Shown here piece after piece: positions 24,308 through 36,591 of a stretch of DNA of 64,000 nt. The position numbers and the translations under genes were made by a program. The notes under the pieces were generated by a model. That model had not been told where the DNA came from, did no database searches, and saw nothing but the letters and a program-made list of their open reading frames with translations. Positions within the stretch are counted from its first letter, which is position 1, and each line of letters opens with the position of its first letter. This DNA is from Medicago truncatula (lineage: Eukaryota; Streptophyta; Magnoliopsida; Fabales; Fabaceae), in NCBI RefSeq assembly GCF_003473485.1, contig NC_053046.1:9124001-9188000 (forward strand), written 5' to 3'.

Positions 24308-25021
24308 TTACAACAGGAAATCAAGGTCGATGAAGTGGAAGTACCCTAGAAACCAAGCAAGTTCGGCGTTGAAACGACAAAAAAAGGTAGATGTTGATCA
24401 TATCATAATCCTCGTCTGCACCTGGAGGTGGCAAGTGAGAATTGCGGATCCTATTGCTCATCGCACAAACCCCGTCGAATAGACAAGTGAACTTGTAGTG
24501 CAAATCTGGGGGCATAAAACATAGTTCGAGTTGATCCCAACGAAGAGAAGACCGTCGACAATGATGCCGCTTCTACATTGAGCAAGGCGCTGTCGAGTGA
24601 AAAGGTCATGAAAGAGGGATAAAACCCTATCTCTCTCAAAACCTTCGCTTGCCAATACCTTCAACATGATCATGAAGTACGTGACTTCATCTGACCCCAC
24701 AATTCAGGCGTTTCTAAGAACAGACTGAATCCTTGGCAGGTTAGGGTGAGGCTGATGAAACATTTGAACCGCTCTGACAACGCAGTATAATGCATGACCA
24801 CTGACAGTAAGTTGCTGCATGAACTTTTTTTGTCCCGCGTTAGGCGAAGGGAGGACAAGAAGGTGTAAACAATCTTTTGACACCGCTCTGAGCACCACAG
24901 GGTTTTCAGAAATTCTCCGATGGAGCTTCGCGGATGCCCGGAAGGTTATCAACTCTCTAGTGCTTGAAGCAACAATCTTCCTGGCAACAATGAGTTGAAG
25001 TTCCGAGGGAAGCACGTCCAT
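24308..25021 (-). pseudogene. F-box protein pseudogene (At2g35280-like type)
   Basis: On the minus strand the gene starts with MDVLPSELQLIVARKIVASS at 25021. An F-box-like region covers about residues 3-45 and continues to LPRIQSVLRNA. An in-frame TGA follows at 24704-24706. The same frame resumes with VGSDEVTYFMIMLKVLASEG and runs to about 24460. Two further frame changes (near 24490 and 24360) are needed to follow the family pattern to VHLSIRRGLCDE, then HLPPPGADEDYDMINIYLFL. The gene is therefore broken by at least one stop and two frameshifts. Similarity to the At2g35280 group is from memory of the family's C-terminal layout. Such F-box genes are numerous and decay often in legumes. Confidence 0.68.
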
Positions 25022-25771
25022 GGCGTGAAGGAGTTTTTGCTTCCTTGCGAGAGAAGGGAAGATACAAAGAAGAGAAAGTCATGATTTAGTAAAGAGCAAA
25101 AAGGTAACAAGGCATTTTATAACGGTGAATGTGACTTGAGATAGCGGAGAGAAGCAACTATCTTGGAAAGAAGCATAAATGCTTTGAGATAATGGATAAT
25201 TAATTGCCTTGGGAGACATAAAGTCTTGGAAATCTTGTGAAGAAAGGCACAATGATGATGAAAATCGAAAATTGCAATACGAAAGAAGATGGAAAGTTCA
25301 AATAGGTGACACGTGGCGCCCTATGATCATAAATAGGTTTAATGATCTCCAAACATGCATTATGGTGCAGTTCAGATTATATAATCCGGGATGTTTTTGT
25401 CATTTTCGGATTATATAATCGGGACACCCTCAATTATTTTTGGACGATGCGTTTCACCTAATGTTTGGCTGGTTAGTGCAGTTTTAATGCATTTTTTGGA
25501 AGGTTTTGAATGTCATGGTCATTGTTGACCGTTCATATACCCCTGCAATTGCTTTGCAGCTTATGCGGGGGTTATATAACGGTCAACATAGACATTTGAC
25601 AAAAAAGAAAATACCAAAAATCAGATTTCGAGTGTGTCCGAATTTTGTTTTTCGGAAATCTCCAACAATCTGATTCAAATTACATAATCTAAACAAGAGG
25701 TATTTTTGATTTTTTGCAGGGTGTGGGAGAAACAAATAGGGTGGGCAGAGTAATAGTCTAAATTAAATTTA

Positions 25772-26057
25772 GGGTTAATTAAGTTTTTAGTCCCTATAAA
25801 TATTCATAGTTTTGTTTTTAGTCCCTTCAAAATAAAATATCACTTTTTAGTCTCTGTGATATTTTCCTTAAGCATTTTAGGGACTAAAAATGTTGATAAA
25901 ATTTTTTTACAAGGACTAAACATGCTGATGAAAAATTTTTATAGGAATAAAAATGTTGATAAAAATTTTTAGAGGAACTAAAAAATATTATTTTATCTTG
26001 TAGGGATTAAAAATAAAATTGTGAATATTTACAGGAACCGAAAACTTAATTAATCCT
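25772..26057. mobile_element. Palindromic MITE, GGGTTAATTAAG ends
   Basis: The left end GGGTTAATTAAGTTTTTAGT pairs with the right end AAACTTAATTAATCCT. The inner arms contain GTCCCTATAAATATTCATAG and its inverted partner. It is a relative of 7388-7832 and lies just upstream of the NRPB1 promoter. Confidence 0.7.
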
Positions 26058-26166
26058 TAAATTTAAAAAAAAAAGAGTAGCCAAGTGAGATAGAGTATAT
26101 AGAGGCGAACCCTAAAAACGAATCCATACAATCATAACCGTGTGTTCAATCGCGTTAATTGCATAC

Positions 26167-26172
26167 CACGTG
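26167..26172. promoter_or_regulatory. G-box (CACGTG) upstream of NRPB1
   Basis: A perfect CACGTG palindrome about 260 bp before the start codon. bHLH and bZIP factors bind this motif. Position relative to the transcription start is unknown, so function is inferred. Confidence 0.45.
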
Positions 26173-26404
26173 CACGATAGTAAACCTAGCGCACGATACC
26201 ATCTATAAATACAACCACAGGGCTCCCATTCATTCTTTACATCGAGAGGAGTATTCCTCAATACCAGAGAAACGATTTTCAATCGATCTCTTCTAACACT
26301 TCCATAAAACTCAAAACTAAACCTCAAAAAACGCTTAAACAGTAATCAATTACACCGTATCAAACTTAATTTGAATTATCGCTTTTACTTTTTCATTCCC
26401 TCCC

Positions 26405-26413
26405 AAACCCTAA
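26405..26413 (+). promoter_or_regulatory. Telo-box (AAACCCTAA) in NRPB1 leader
   Basis: AAACCCTAA lies 16 bp before the ATG, and a second AACCCTAA lies near 26109. Telo-boxes are common near the starts of plant housekeeping and growth genes. Confidence 0.5.
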
Positions 26414-26428
26414 AACTTCATCACCGCC

Positions 26429-29400
26429 ATGGATATTCGGTTCCCTTTTTCTCCGGCAGAGGTCGCCAAAGTCCGTATGGTTCAGTTCGGCATACTCAGT
26501 CCCGATGAGATCGTAATTTTCTCAATTCTCGTTAATCCTTTCGTTTTCTTGAATTCTTCTTGAATATGATTAGAATAGTTGAATTGAAGCATTGTAACTT
26601 CATTGATGTGTTGTTTGTTAAATAATTACCGATTAATTGTTAATCTTTCAGAGGCAAATGGCTGTGGTGCAAATTGAGCACGGCGAAACAACGGAACGAG
26701 GAAAGCCAAAAATTGGAGGATTGAGTGATCCCAGACTCGGGACTATTGATAGGAAGATGAAGTGCGAAACCTGCACTGCCAGCATGGCTGAATGTCCCGG
26801 ACATTTTGGTTATTTGGAGCTTGCAAAGCCTATGTTTCATATAGGGTTCTTGAAGACTGTACTCAGTATAATGCGATGCGTATGCTTCAATTGTTCGAAA
26901 ATTCTCGCTGATGAGGTACTTTCAAGGCCATTTAAACCAGTGTTGTTAATAGCAGCTCTAACACTTACATTGCGCAGTGGAATTTGAACAAATTGCTATT
27001 GTTCTGTGATACTCTATATAGTTGTTAATTAGTGGCTATAGTGGCGCTATAACAAGGCTACAATAGGATTTCAACTAGTTGCTATTTTCCGCAATCTGCA
27101 ATTGACAACACTGATTTTAGCTCATAGCTAGGGAATGTGCTTTGTATGATACTGACTTGATTAGCTGTATATAATTGGGAGATTATGAGAACCCGAGTTC
27201 TATAGGCAGTTATTACTATTAACTGTCTATTGAAATTTCGAACTATCTGATATGTCGGTCAAATAATATGAAGGAATCTAGATGCTTCTTTTTAATTTAT
27301 GGTATGTGATTTGTTGATTGTTATTTAATCTTTTATCTTTATTACGGTTTAGTTTGGATTGACTTATTTTGAGCTTATCTACCAACATGAGTTATGTGAG
27401 ACTGTTCGGGAAAAACTATGAAAACAACTCAGATAAGTTTGTAAGCTTGTTTCAATTTGTTTTCACAAGCTCTGCAAGATAGTTTATGAAAATAGCTTAT
27501 AAGAAAATTATTTAACTTCATTTTATATTTTGTTATAGAAACAGTTTATATATAAACGCATATCATGATAAGCTCTTGTGCTACAAAACTACAAATTAAG
27601 CTGTTTATCCAAACATGGCCTGTGTGTTTTGTTTGTATGTGTAGGAAAGTGAAATTAGGTTCTTTAAATTGATTGTGTTTTGTGCAGAATGATCATAAGT
27701 TTAAGCAAGCTATGAGGATCAAGAACCCAAAACACAGACTGCGGAAGATTCTTGATGCTTGCAAAAACAAAACGAAGTGTGAAGGCGGTGATGACATTGA
27801 CCTTCCTGAACATGATACTAAGGAGCCGCTTAAAAAGAGTCGTGGTGGCTGTGGTGCTCAGCAACCAAAGATCACTATTGAGGGGATGAAAATGATTGCA
27901 GAGTACAAAGCTCAAAGGAAGAAAAGTGATGACCAGGAACAGCTTCCTGAACCTGTTGAAAGGAAACAGACTCTTTCTGCAGAAAGGGTAATTGATTTTT
28001 AGATTATAGATTTCTGGTATGAACACTTATATGTCCATTGTTACAGAAATTAATGTGGTTCGTGACTTTTTATGTCCGATGAAGGTTTTGGGTGTTCTGA
28101 AAAGGATAAGTGACGAGGACTGCCAGTTGTTAGGCTTGAATCCTAAGTATGCCCGTCCTGACTGGTTGATTTTACAAGTGCTCCCAATTCCTCCTCCACC
28201 TGTGAGACCTTCAGTAATGATGGACACATCCTCCAGGAGTGAGGCAAGTGTTTCCATATGCTGTTTTACATATTCTCCATTTTCCAAGCTCTGCTCATGT
28301 TTTCATTTCATCATCTTTTGATACTGATTATGTTAACTTAAAACTTTCCCAATGACATTTTCTATTAAAGCTTTATTTAAGTGCTGATTTTTTTTTTGTC
28401 GCTTCTGTATGTAGGATGATCTAACTCATCAGCTGGCCATGATCATCAGGCACAATGAAAATCTGAAGAGACAAGAGAGGAATGGTTCTCCTGCACATAT
28501 TATTTCAGAATTTGCTCAGCTGTTGCAGTTTCATATAGCCACATATTTTGATAATGAGTTGCCTGGATTGCCAAGGGTATACTTGTTTTGGACACTGATA
28601 TTTTATTTCCTAGTTATAATCTTCGTTGATTTTGAATTATTCATAGTTGTCGGCGCATTTTTAATAAAATTGATTTATTTTCACAGGCTACTCAAAGATC
28701 GGGAAGGCCTATCAAATCAATATGTAGCAGGCTTAAAGCAAAAGAAGGCCGGATTAGAGGCAACTTGATGGGGAAAAGAGTTGATTTTTCTGCTCGAACA
28801 GTAATCACACCAGATCCAACCATCAATATTGATCAATTGGGAGTGCCATGGAGTATTGCTCTGAATCTTACATACCCTGAGACTGTGACTCCTTACAACA
28901 TTGAAAGGTGTTATTTGGATACAACTTTTGAGTTATTCGTCTCTTAATGTGTTTTCCGTTAATTTGACTAAATGTTCTAAATGAATGAAAAACAGATTGA
29001 AGGAACTTGTTGAGTACGGACCCCATCCTCCACCTGGAAAAACTGGTGCCAAGTATATCATTCGTGATGATGGGCAAAGGCTTGATCTCAGATATTTGAA
29101 GAAAAGTAGCGATCACCATTTGGAGCTTGGATACAAGGCATCGTTTTTAAGAAATGCTTTTTTATTTTTATTCTTAGCTTTTCACTCAAAGCCTTCTAAC
29201 AGCTGTTGATGTTTTGGTTTTAGGTGGAGCGCCATTTGAATGATGGAGATTTTGTCCTCTTCAATCGTCAACCCAGTCTTCATAAGATGTCTATCATGGG
29301 GCACCGAATCAAAATCATGCCCTATTCTACTTTTCGGCTCAACTTGTCGGTTACCTCACCATATAATGCTGATTTTGATGGTGATGAAATGAATATGCAT

Positions 29401-32400
29401 GTTCCTCAGTCATTTGAAACCAGAGCTGAGGTGTTGGAGCTGATGATGGTGCCTAAATGCATTGTGTCACCTCAGGCAAACAGGCCAGTAATGGGAATTG
29501 TCCAAGATTCACTTTTAGGATGCAGGAAAATTACCAAAAGAGACACATTCATTTCAAAGGTTGTATTAAGTGATTTTTTCTGTTATTGCAGTTTAGCTCA
29601 ATTCATGTTCTTGTACAAGCTGCTTAGAAATCTGATAAAGCTTTTTTCTTTTGCAGGATGTTTTTATGAATATATTGATGTGGTGGGAAGATTTTGATGG
29701 CAAAGTTCCTGCTCCTACAATATTGAAACCAGAACCACTGTGGACTGGGAAGCAAGTTTTCAATCTGATTATTCCTAAGCAGATAAATCTAATTAGATAT
29801 TCTAGCTGGCACAATGAGAACGAAAGGGGGCCCATAACCCCTGGAGATACCATGGTCAGAATTGAAAAGGGGGAACTACTTACTGGTACTCTTTGCAAAA
29901 AGACACTAGGAACAGGCACTGGAAGTCTCATTCATGTCATTTGGTATGAGCTCCCACATGATAAATTATATGGATATTTCTACTTCAAATTACCAACAGA
30001 ATTAGATTATTGTTTTAATCTTATTATGGATTATTTACCTTTACAATCTCTATCAATCGATAGTGGAATTTATTCTGTTGACTCAAACTCTGAATTCTCA
30101 GTTGAGTTTATTATTATTGAGTGCTTTCTGACAATAAATGTGTACTTGAATACAGGGAAGAGGTTGGCCCTGATGCGGCTCGCAAATTTCTTGGCCATAC
30201 TCAGTGGCTTGTAAACTACTGGCTTTTACAGCAAGCTTTTAGCATTGGCATTGGTGATACAATTGCTGATGCGTCTACCATGGAGACTATTAATCAGACT
30301 ATTTCACAGGCTAAGGATAAAGTGAAACAACTCATCCGGGAAGCTCAGGAAAAGAAATTAGAGGCTGAACCTGGTCGGACAATGATGGATTCATTTGAAA
30401 ATAGAGTGAACCAGGTACTTACATTTGATATTTTGTCACTGTATATTTATTGGAACTTCTTTTGGATGAATCTGATTTACTATGCTATTTTATAATTAGA
30501 CTCTGAATAGAGCTCGTGATGACGCCGGAAATAGTGCCCAAAAAAGTTTATCTGAGAGCAATAATCTGAAAGCCATGGTCACAGCTGGTTCTAAGGGAAG
30601 TTTCATTAACATATCTCAGATGACTGCTTGTGTGGGCCAACAGAATGTTGAGGGTAAACGAATTCCATTTGGGTTCATAGACCGGACATTGCCTCACTTT
30701 ACAAAAGATGATTATGGGCCTGAAAGTCGTGGGTTTGTGGAGAACTCATATCTCCGTGGACTGACCCCTCAAGAGTTCTTTTTCCATGCCATGGGTGGTA
30801 GGGAAGGTCTTATTGATACTGCTGTGAAGACTTCAGAAACTGGGTACATTCAGAGGCGGCTTGTAAAGGCTATGGAGGACATCATGGTTAAATATGACGG
30901 GACAGTTAGGAATTCTTTGGGAGATGTCATACAGTTTCTCTATGGTGAAGACGGTATGGATGCTGTTTGGATTGAAACGCAGAAGCTGGATTCACTGAAA
31001 ATGAAAAAAACAGATTTTGACAGGGCTTTTAGGTATGAATTTGATGATGAAAACTGGAAGCCTACTTACATGCTTGAAGAGCCCGTAGAAGACTTAAAAA
31101 CAATTAGAGAGTTCCGTAACGTGTTTGAGGCGGAAGTTCAAAAGCTTGACGCCGATAGGGTTCAACTTGCAACTGAGATAGCCACCACTGGTGACAGTTC
31201 CCTACCACTACCTGTCAACCTTAAAAGGCTTATCTGGAATGCGCAGAAGACCTTTAAGGTTGACTTCCGAAGACCTTCTGATATGCATCCGATGGAAATT
31301 GTGGAAGCTATTGATAAGCTCCAGGAGAGACTTAGAGTAGTTCCTGGGGAGGACCTTTTAAGTCAGGAAGCTCAGAAAAATGCCACTCTCCTGTTCAATA
31401 TTCTGCTTCGTAGCACTTTTGCCAGTAAAAGGGTCCTGGAGGAGTACAGGCTTTCTCGCGAGGCATTTGAATGGGTAGTGGGAGAAATAGAATCAAGGTT
31501 CTTGCAATCACTTGTGGCCTCTGGGGAAATGATTGGTTGTGTGGCAGCACAATCAATTGGTGAACCTGCTACTCAGATGACTCTCAACACTTTCCACTAC
31601 GCTGGTGTCAGTGCTAAGAACGTTACTCTTGGTGTGCCTAGGTTAAGAGAAATTATTAATGTTGCCAAGAGAATTAAGACACCTTCTTTGTCCGTGTATT
31701 TGAAACCTGAGGTTTGTAAGACTAAAGAGAGAGCCAAGAATGTGCAGTGTGCTTTAGAATATACCACTCTCCGGAGTGTGACTCAAGCCACAGAGGTGTG
31801 GTATGATCCGGACCCAATGGGTACAATAATAGAAGAGGATGTTGATTTTGTCAAGTCTTACTATGAAATGCCCGATGAAGAAGTTGCTCTTGATAAAATC
31901 TCACCTTGGTTGCTTCGCATAGAACTAAATCGTGAAATGATGGTGGATAAGAAGTTGAGTATGGCTGACATTGCCGAGAAGATCAACCACGAATTCGATG
32001 GTGATTTGACATGCATATTTAATGATGACAATGCTGAAAAACTTATACTTCGAATCCGTATTATGAATGATGAAGCACCCAAGGGAGACATTCAAGATGA
32101 ATCTGCTGAAGATGATGTTTTCTTAAAGAAAATAGAAAGCAACATGCTGACTGAAATGACCTTGCGAGGTATTCCAGATATCAATAAAGTTTTCATAAAA
32201 AATACGAAAATTCAGAAGTTTGACGAAAATGAAGGTTTTAAGCCTCACGAGGAATGGATGCTTGATACCGAAGGTGTCAACCTTTTAGCTGTAATGTGCC
32301 ATGAAGATGTTGATGCAAAAAGGACCACAAGCAACCACTTGATTGAAGTTATTGAAGTTCTGGGTATTGAGGCAGTTCGGCGGTCTCTGCTGGATGAATT

Positions 32401-34427
32401 GCGTGTTGTCATTTCATTTGATGGGTCTTATGTCAATTACAGACACCTGGCTATTCTTTGTGATACTATGACTTATCGGGGACATTTGATGGCAATTACA
32501 CGTCATGGTATCAACAGGAATGAAACTGGCCCAATGATGAGGTGCTCATTTGAAGAGACTGTTGATATTCTCCTGGATGCTGCGGTATATGCTGAGACTG
32601 ATCACTTGAGGGGTGTAACTGAAAATATTATGTTAGGTCAACTAGCCCCCATAGGCACCGGTGAATGTGCCCTGTTACTTAATGATGAGATGCTTAAGAA
32701 TGCTATTGAGCTCCAGCTACCTAGCTATATGGAAGGTCTTGATTTTGGCATGACCCCTGGCCGTTCCCCAATATCTGCTACTCCATACCACGAAGGCTTG
32801 ATGTCTCCAAATTATCTGTTGAGCCCAAATCTCCGGCTGTCTCCTAGCAACGATGCACAGTTTTCACCATATGTTGGTGGTATGGCATTTTCGCCTACTT
32901 CATCTCCTGGTTACAGTCCATCATCACCAGGCTACAGTCCATCATCACCTGGATACAGCCCCACTTCACCAGGGTACAGTCCCACATCCCCTGGGTACAG
33001 CCCCACATCACCTGGGTACAGTCCTACCTCTCCAACATACAGCCCTAGCTCTCCAGGATACAGTCCTACGAGCCCAGCTTATTCACCTACAAGTCCATCC
33101 TACTCTCCCACGTCACCCAGCTACAGTCCCACATCACCCAGCTACAGCCCAACTTCTCCCAGCTACAGCCCTACATCTCCCAGCTATAGCCCCACTTCAC
33201 CTGCATACAGCCCAACATCTCCAGCATACAGCCCCACTTCACCTGCCTATAGTCCCACTTCTCCATCATATAGTCCAACATCACCTTCCTACAGTCCAAC
33301 TTCGCCTTCCTACAGCCCCACATCACCCTCTTACAGCCCGACATCTCCCTCATATAGCCCTACATCACCTGCTTACAGCCCTACCTCTCCTGGGTACAGC
33401 CCCACATCACCCTCTTACAGCCCAACATCACCATCATATAGTCCTACTTCCCCAAGTTACAATCCGCAGTCTGCTAAGTATAGCCCTTCATTGGCATATT
33501 CTCCCAGCAGTCCGAGGTTGTCTCCATCAAGTCCCTATAGTCCCACGTCTCCAAGCTACAGGTGAGTCATCTTCTGGGTATTTGTAGTTTTTTTTTAAGC
33601 ACCAACATGATATATGAAACCTGTAAATGCTTAAAGATATCTCAAAAACTTGAAACTCATTTCCTTCACTTTTCAGTCTTATACTTGGGTTTGAAGAGGA
33701 ATCACTGCATTATGCAATAAAAATTGTTTTCCTTTGAATTTTCCATATTAGGAACCACTATGTTATGCAATAAACATTATTTTCCTCTGAATTTTCCATA
33801 TTTTTCAATGATTAGCTTGTTGGGTGGCTGAATCTGAATATAGTCTGGCCTATTTTTATATCAATTGCATTTTTCTTGCGGTAATCTTAACACTAAGCAA
33901 TGTCTGTTTTTTTTTTCTTTTCTTTTTTCCAGCCCAACGTCTCCATCATACTCTCCAACATCTCCATCGTATTCTCCCTCGAGCCCAACATACAGTCCCA
34001 GCAGGTAAGTGAACTTCATTTATTATCCCGTCAAGGCTTTTGACAATTTATCTAGTGTCTATGTCAATAGCAGTATATAATCAAGGTTTCTTCTTTTTTT
34101 CTTTTGTTATTAAAGGTTAACAGAATATAATTGCTTTCTGTGTGACTTACTCATATTTATACATTTTTCTAGCCCATATAATTCTGGTACCAGCCCAGAC
34201 TATAGCCCAAGTTCACCGCAATTTAGGTATGTTATTCATGGATGATTCTTTAAATGCTAAGTGGTAATGAAGGCATATAACTGAGCATTCTGTTTTTTTA
34301 AATTTTTTATTTGACTATCTGCAGTCCGAGTACTGGTTACTCACCAAGTCAACCTGGCTACTCACCATCCTCAACCAGCCAGTACACTCCACAGACAAGT
34401 GACAAGGATGATACAGGCACTCAGTGA
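26429..34427 (+). CDS. NRPB1: RNA polymerase II largest subunit, RPB1 (14 coding exons)
   Basis: Catalytic subunit of RNA polymerase II in the nucleus. Exons: 26429-26512, 26652-26915, 27688-27987, 28085-28243, 28415-28576, 28687-28907, 28996-29137, 29224-29559, 29657-29943, 30156-30414, 30500-33561, 33933-34004, 34173-34226, 34325-34427. The sum is 5505 nt, 1834 residues, close to the roughly 1840 I recall for Arabidopsis. The N-terminal zinc region shows [20 protein letters not shown] and CVCFNC. The metal A motif [10 protein letters not shown] is in exon 8 with aspartates at about 494, 496 and 498. The bridge helix ([20 protein letters not shown]) and trigger loop ([20 protein letters not shown]) are in exon 11. 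The C-terminal tail has about 38 heptads (hand count), mostly consensus YSPTSPS, spread over exons 11-14 and ending SDKDDTGTQ. Introns 4 and 7 begin with GC instead of GT. The stop is followed by a possible 3' UTR intron. Confidence 0.97.
26930..27121. mobile_element. hAT-type MITE in NRPB1 intron 2 (older copy)
   Basis: The element 26938-27113 has ends CAGTGTTGTTAATAGC and (reverse) AATTGACAACACTG. Flanks ATTTAAAC and ATTTTAGC match in 6 of 8 positions, as expected for an aged hAT duplication. It shares its ends with the younger copy at 62962-63141. Confidence 0.65.
27346..27621 (-). mobile_element. Tourist-like MITE in NRPB1 intron 2
   Basis: Read on the minus strand it begins CAGGCCATGTTTGGATAAAC and ends CAAAATAAGTCAATCCAAAC. 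This is the same layout as the copy at 3030-3274 in the P4H intron. The middle has TATAAGCTATTTTCATAAAC. Confidence 0.7.
33705..33803 (+). repeat. Imperfect tandem duplication in NRPB1 intron 11
   Basis: Two adjacent units of about 49 bp share TTATGCAATAAA and GAATTTTCCATATT. It lies within the intron that splits the heptad-repeat tail. Confidence 0.7.
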
Positions 34428-34428
34428 G

Positions 34429-34997
34429 GTGAGTTGTTTGTTTGCTGAAGTATAATATTGCTATTTTTTTTTTTTTTTAATCTTATTGATGAAGTAAAAT
34501 ATAAATGGTTCAGAAGTTCTCTTCACTACACATAAGTGGATTGAAAGTCCTCATTATTTGCCATCTACCTCATATTTTAAATTTTTGAAAAGTCTTGGCT
34601 AGAAATCTATTGAGGAAGATTTGCATATGTAGCCTGTTATATAGAAGGGTGATCAAAGCGTCTAAATAGATCTGGGTTTTTTGAGAGGGGGGTTGACTGT
34701 TGAGGGTGGTTTAGGAAAATTGTTGTTATTGGATTAGAGGGGGGTAGATGATTGGAATGTGGGGAATTGCTGACCCACCACTTTATTCTGTCAAAGTAAA
34801 TTATGATTGCCTGCCACTATCCATGTAATGAGTTTTTAACATTCATGCAACTACGTATTTGGCCTTTTACCCTTTTGCTTTGGCCCAAAAGAAAGTTACT
34901 TATAGCAAGTGAACCTATTTGTAACTTATCAAGTTACAAATCAAGTTTAAATTTAGGCATAATTGCCAAAGTATCTAAGACGGGTGTGAATGTGCAG
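34429..34997 (+). other. Possible 3' UTR intron of NRPB1
   Basis: A strong donor (GAG|GTGAGT) starts two bases after the stop codon. A strong acceptor (AATGTGCAG|ACAGC) ends at 34997. Between them are poly-T runs and no coding sequence. Inference from splice signals only. Confidence 0.45.
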
Positions 34998-36497
34998 ACA
35001 GCTTCAGGCTAGATGGTGCAGTTTGAGGTTCTGCTGAGACTGGAAAATGGGATGTTCGAGGGCTAATAGTTTGATTTGTATTAATCACAAATGATTTGAT
35101 TCTGTTGACAATGTCTTCAGAGTACTGGCAACTCTGATTTCAAATTTTACGTTAATAGGTAAAGGTTTTTTTTTTTTGTTCCAATATATGTCATGTAAAT
35201 TGTTGAGGATGATCGACTATATAAAGTACTAATAATCTGAAACGAGTTCATGATGCGGATGTTGAATGAACAATTTTCCGGTCATAGATCATAAATGTTA
35301 AGTTCTCTTGTTGTCACCATGCCATAGTGTGATGAGTGGGTGTTGTGTGGTTTTTGCAGTTTTTATTTCTGTTGCCTATTTAGTCTTCTCACCTTAGTAT
35401 GAAAACAATTATCTAGTATACATAATAAGCCAGATGAGCCTTTTTTTTTTTATAAAAAAAAACAGATGAAATCTAGTCAAGTTCAAATATTTTTACACTT
35501 TAAATTAAAGAATTCGCAAGACTTTTGGGTCATAGTTTAATTGATTTAGCAGGTTCAATTACAAATAAATTTGATGATTGAGTTCAAATGAATAAAGAAT
35601 AAATAATTGTACTATATACTCCAATCAGCCTTCGTCCAAATGAGGTAAATAGTACCAACCGACATTTTTTAATCAAAATTTTAACCGTAGTAAGAAGTTT
35701 GGTATTTTAATAGAACAAAAACGGTTCACAGTTCATGAGTTCATAAACAAAACACTGAATTCCAAAAAGGTAAATCAAATTAAGATTGGTAACATATTTG
35801 GTGCTTGTATGGCTCTGATGAATCGGCGATACGGCCGTGGCCAACTGGGGATTGTATTGCATGCGCTTGTTCCGCCCATTTCTCAAAGCGTTGGTTTTTA
35901 GGTTTTGATTTTGTTCATTTCTCAACGTTGGTTTTTAGGTTTTTGTTGTTGTTAGTTTTTGGTTTTCACTTCAAAGTGTTCTATTCTTTCAAATTTTCAA
36001 TAGATTTAGCGGTACAAGGTTCTCTAAAAGACGAATAAATGAACAAAAGGCAACAGAGAATATGCTTTACGAACTAATAATCTGATACTTTAACTTTGAA
36101 CAAATACACATCCTCCCATTCAACGGCATTGCCATAAGATATTTGAAAATAAAATAAAATATAATGGTCATGTTTAATTAATCCTAAATTTCAATGTCCA
36201 AACAAATGGCCTATTTCAGTGTCAAAGTGACGCATCAACCTATGTAACGACGACTAATCAAAGTTAAAAAAATGTTTTATAATGTGCCGGCAACTTAAGC
36301 TGATTTCATTACAATTTCTTTACACTTGCACTCTACTATGCTAGCACGCCACTTCTCTATCATCAATGTCAACCATATTCTTTCTTTAATTGCCCCCTAA
36401 TTTTAATTTGTCTCTTTTAATTTCCCGATTAGATGATATCTAATCATGAATCATACCTTTCAGCTACCTCCTATTATGTCCCTTACATTTTAAACCA
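34998..36497. other. NRPB1 3' flank and intergenic DNA
   Basis: Presumed 3' untranslated sequence, then AT-rich spacer. No gene, RNA gene or repeat structure was recognised. Confidence 0.5.
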
Positions 36498-36498
36498 T

Positions 36499-36507
36499 GC
36501 TATAAAT
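36499..36507 (+). promoter_or_regulatory. TATA box candidate for the gene at 36592
   Basis: CTATAAATG about 90 bp before the start codon, with a plausible transcription start in the 36530s. Confidence 0.5.
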
Positions 36508-36591
36508 GTTAGCATAGCATAACTTTTCACAATTTCATACTTCAAAACCATTTTCCTCAGAAGAAAATACTGCACAGCACATAAGCTCTAG

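Larger units (their letters stand above)
22816..25700. repeat. Cluster of GGATTAYRTAATCC palindromes
   Basis: A short palindrome around GGATTACATAATCC or GGATTATATAATCC recurs. It is perfect or near perfect at about 22817, 24092, 25375 and 25403, and degenerate at about 23860, 23888, 24128 and 25678. Two copies (22816 and 24092) share the longer context CGGATTACATAATCCGGACA followed by CCTCCCAT. They surround the F-box pseudogene. They are probably pieces of one dispersed repeat family of unknown class. Confidence 0.6.

Noticed and set aside
32853-33587. A 244-codon His/Leu/Pro-rich open frame over the NRPB1 tail
   Set aside because: It is the +1 shadow of the YSPTSPS repeat; repeated codons keep several frames open.
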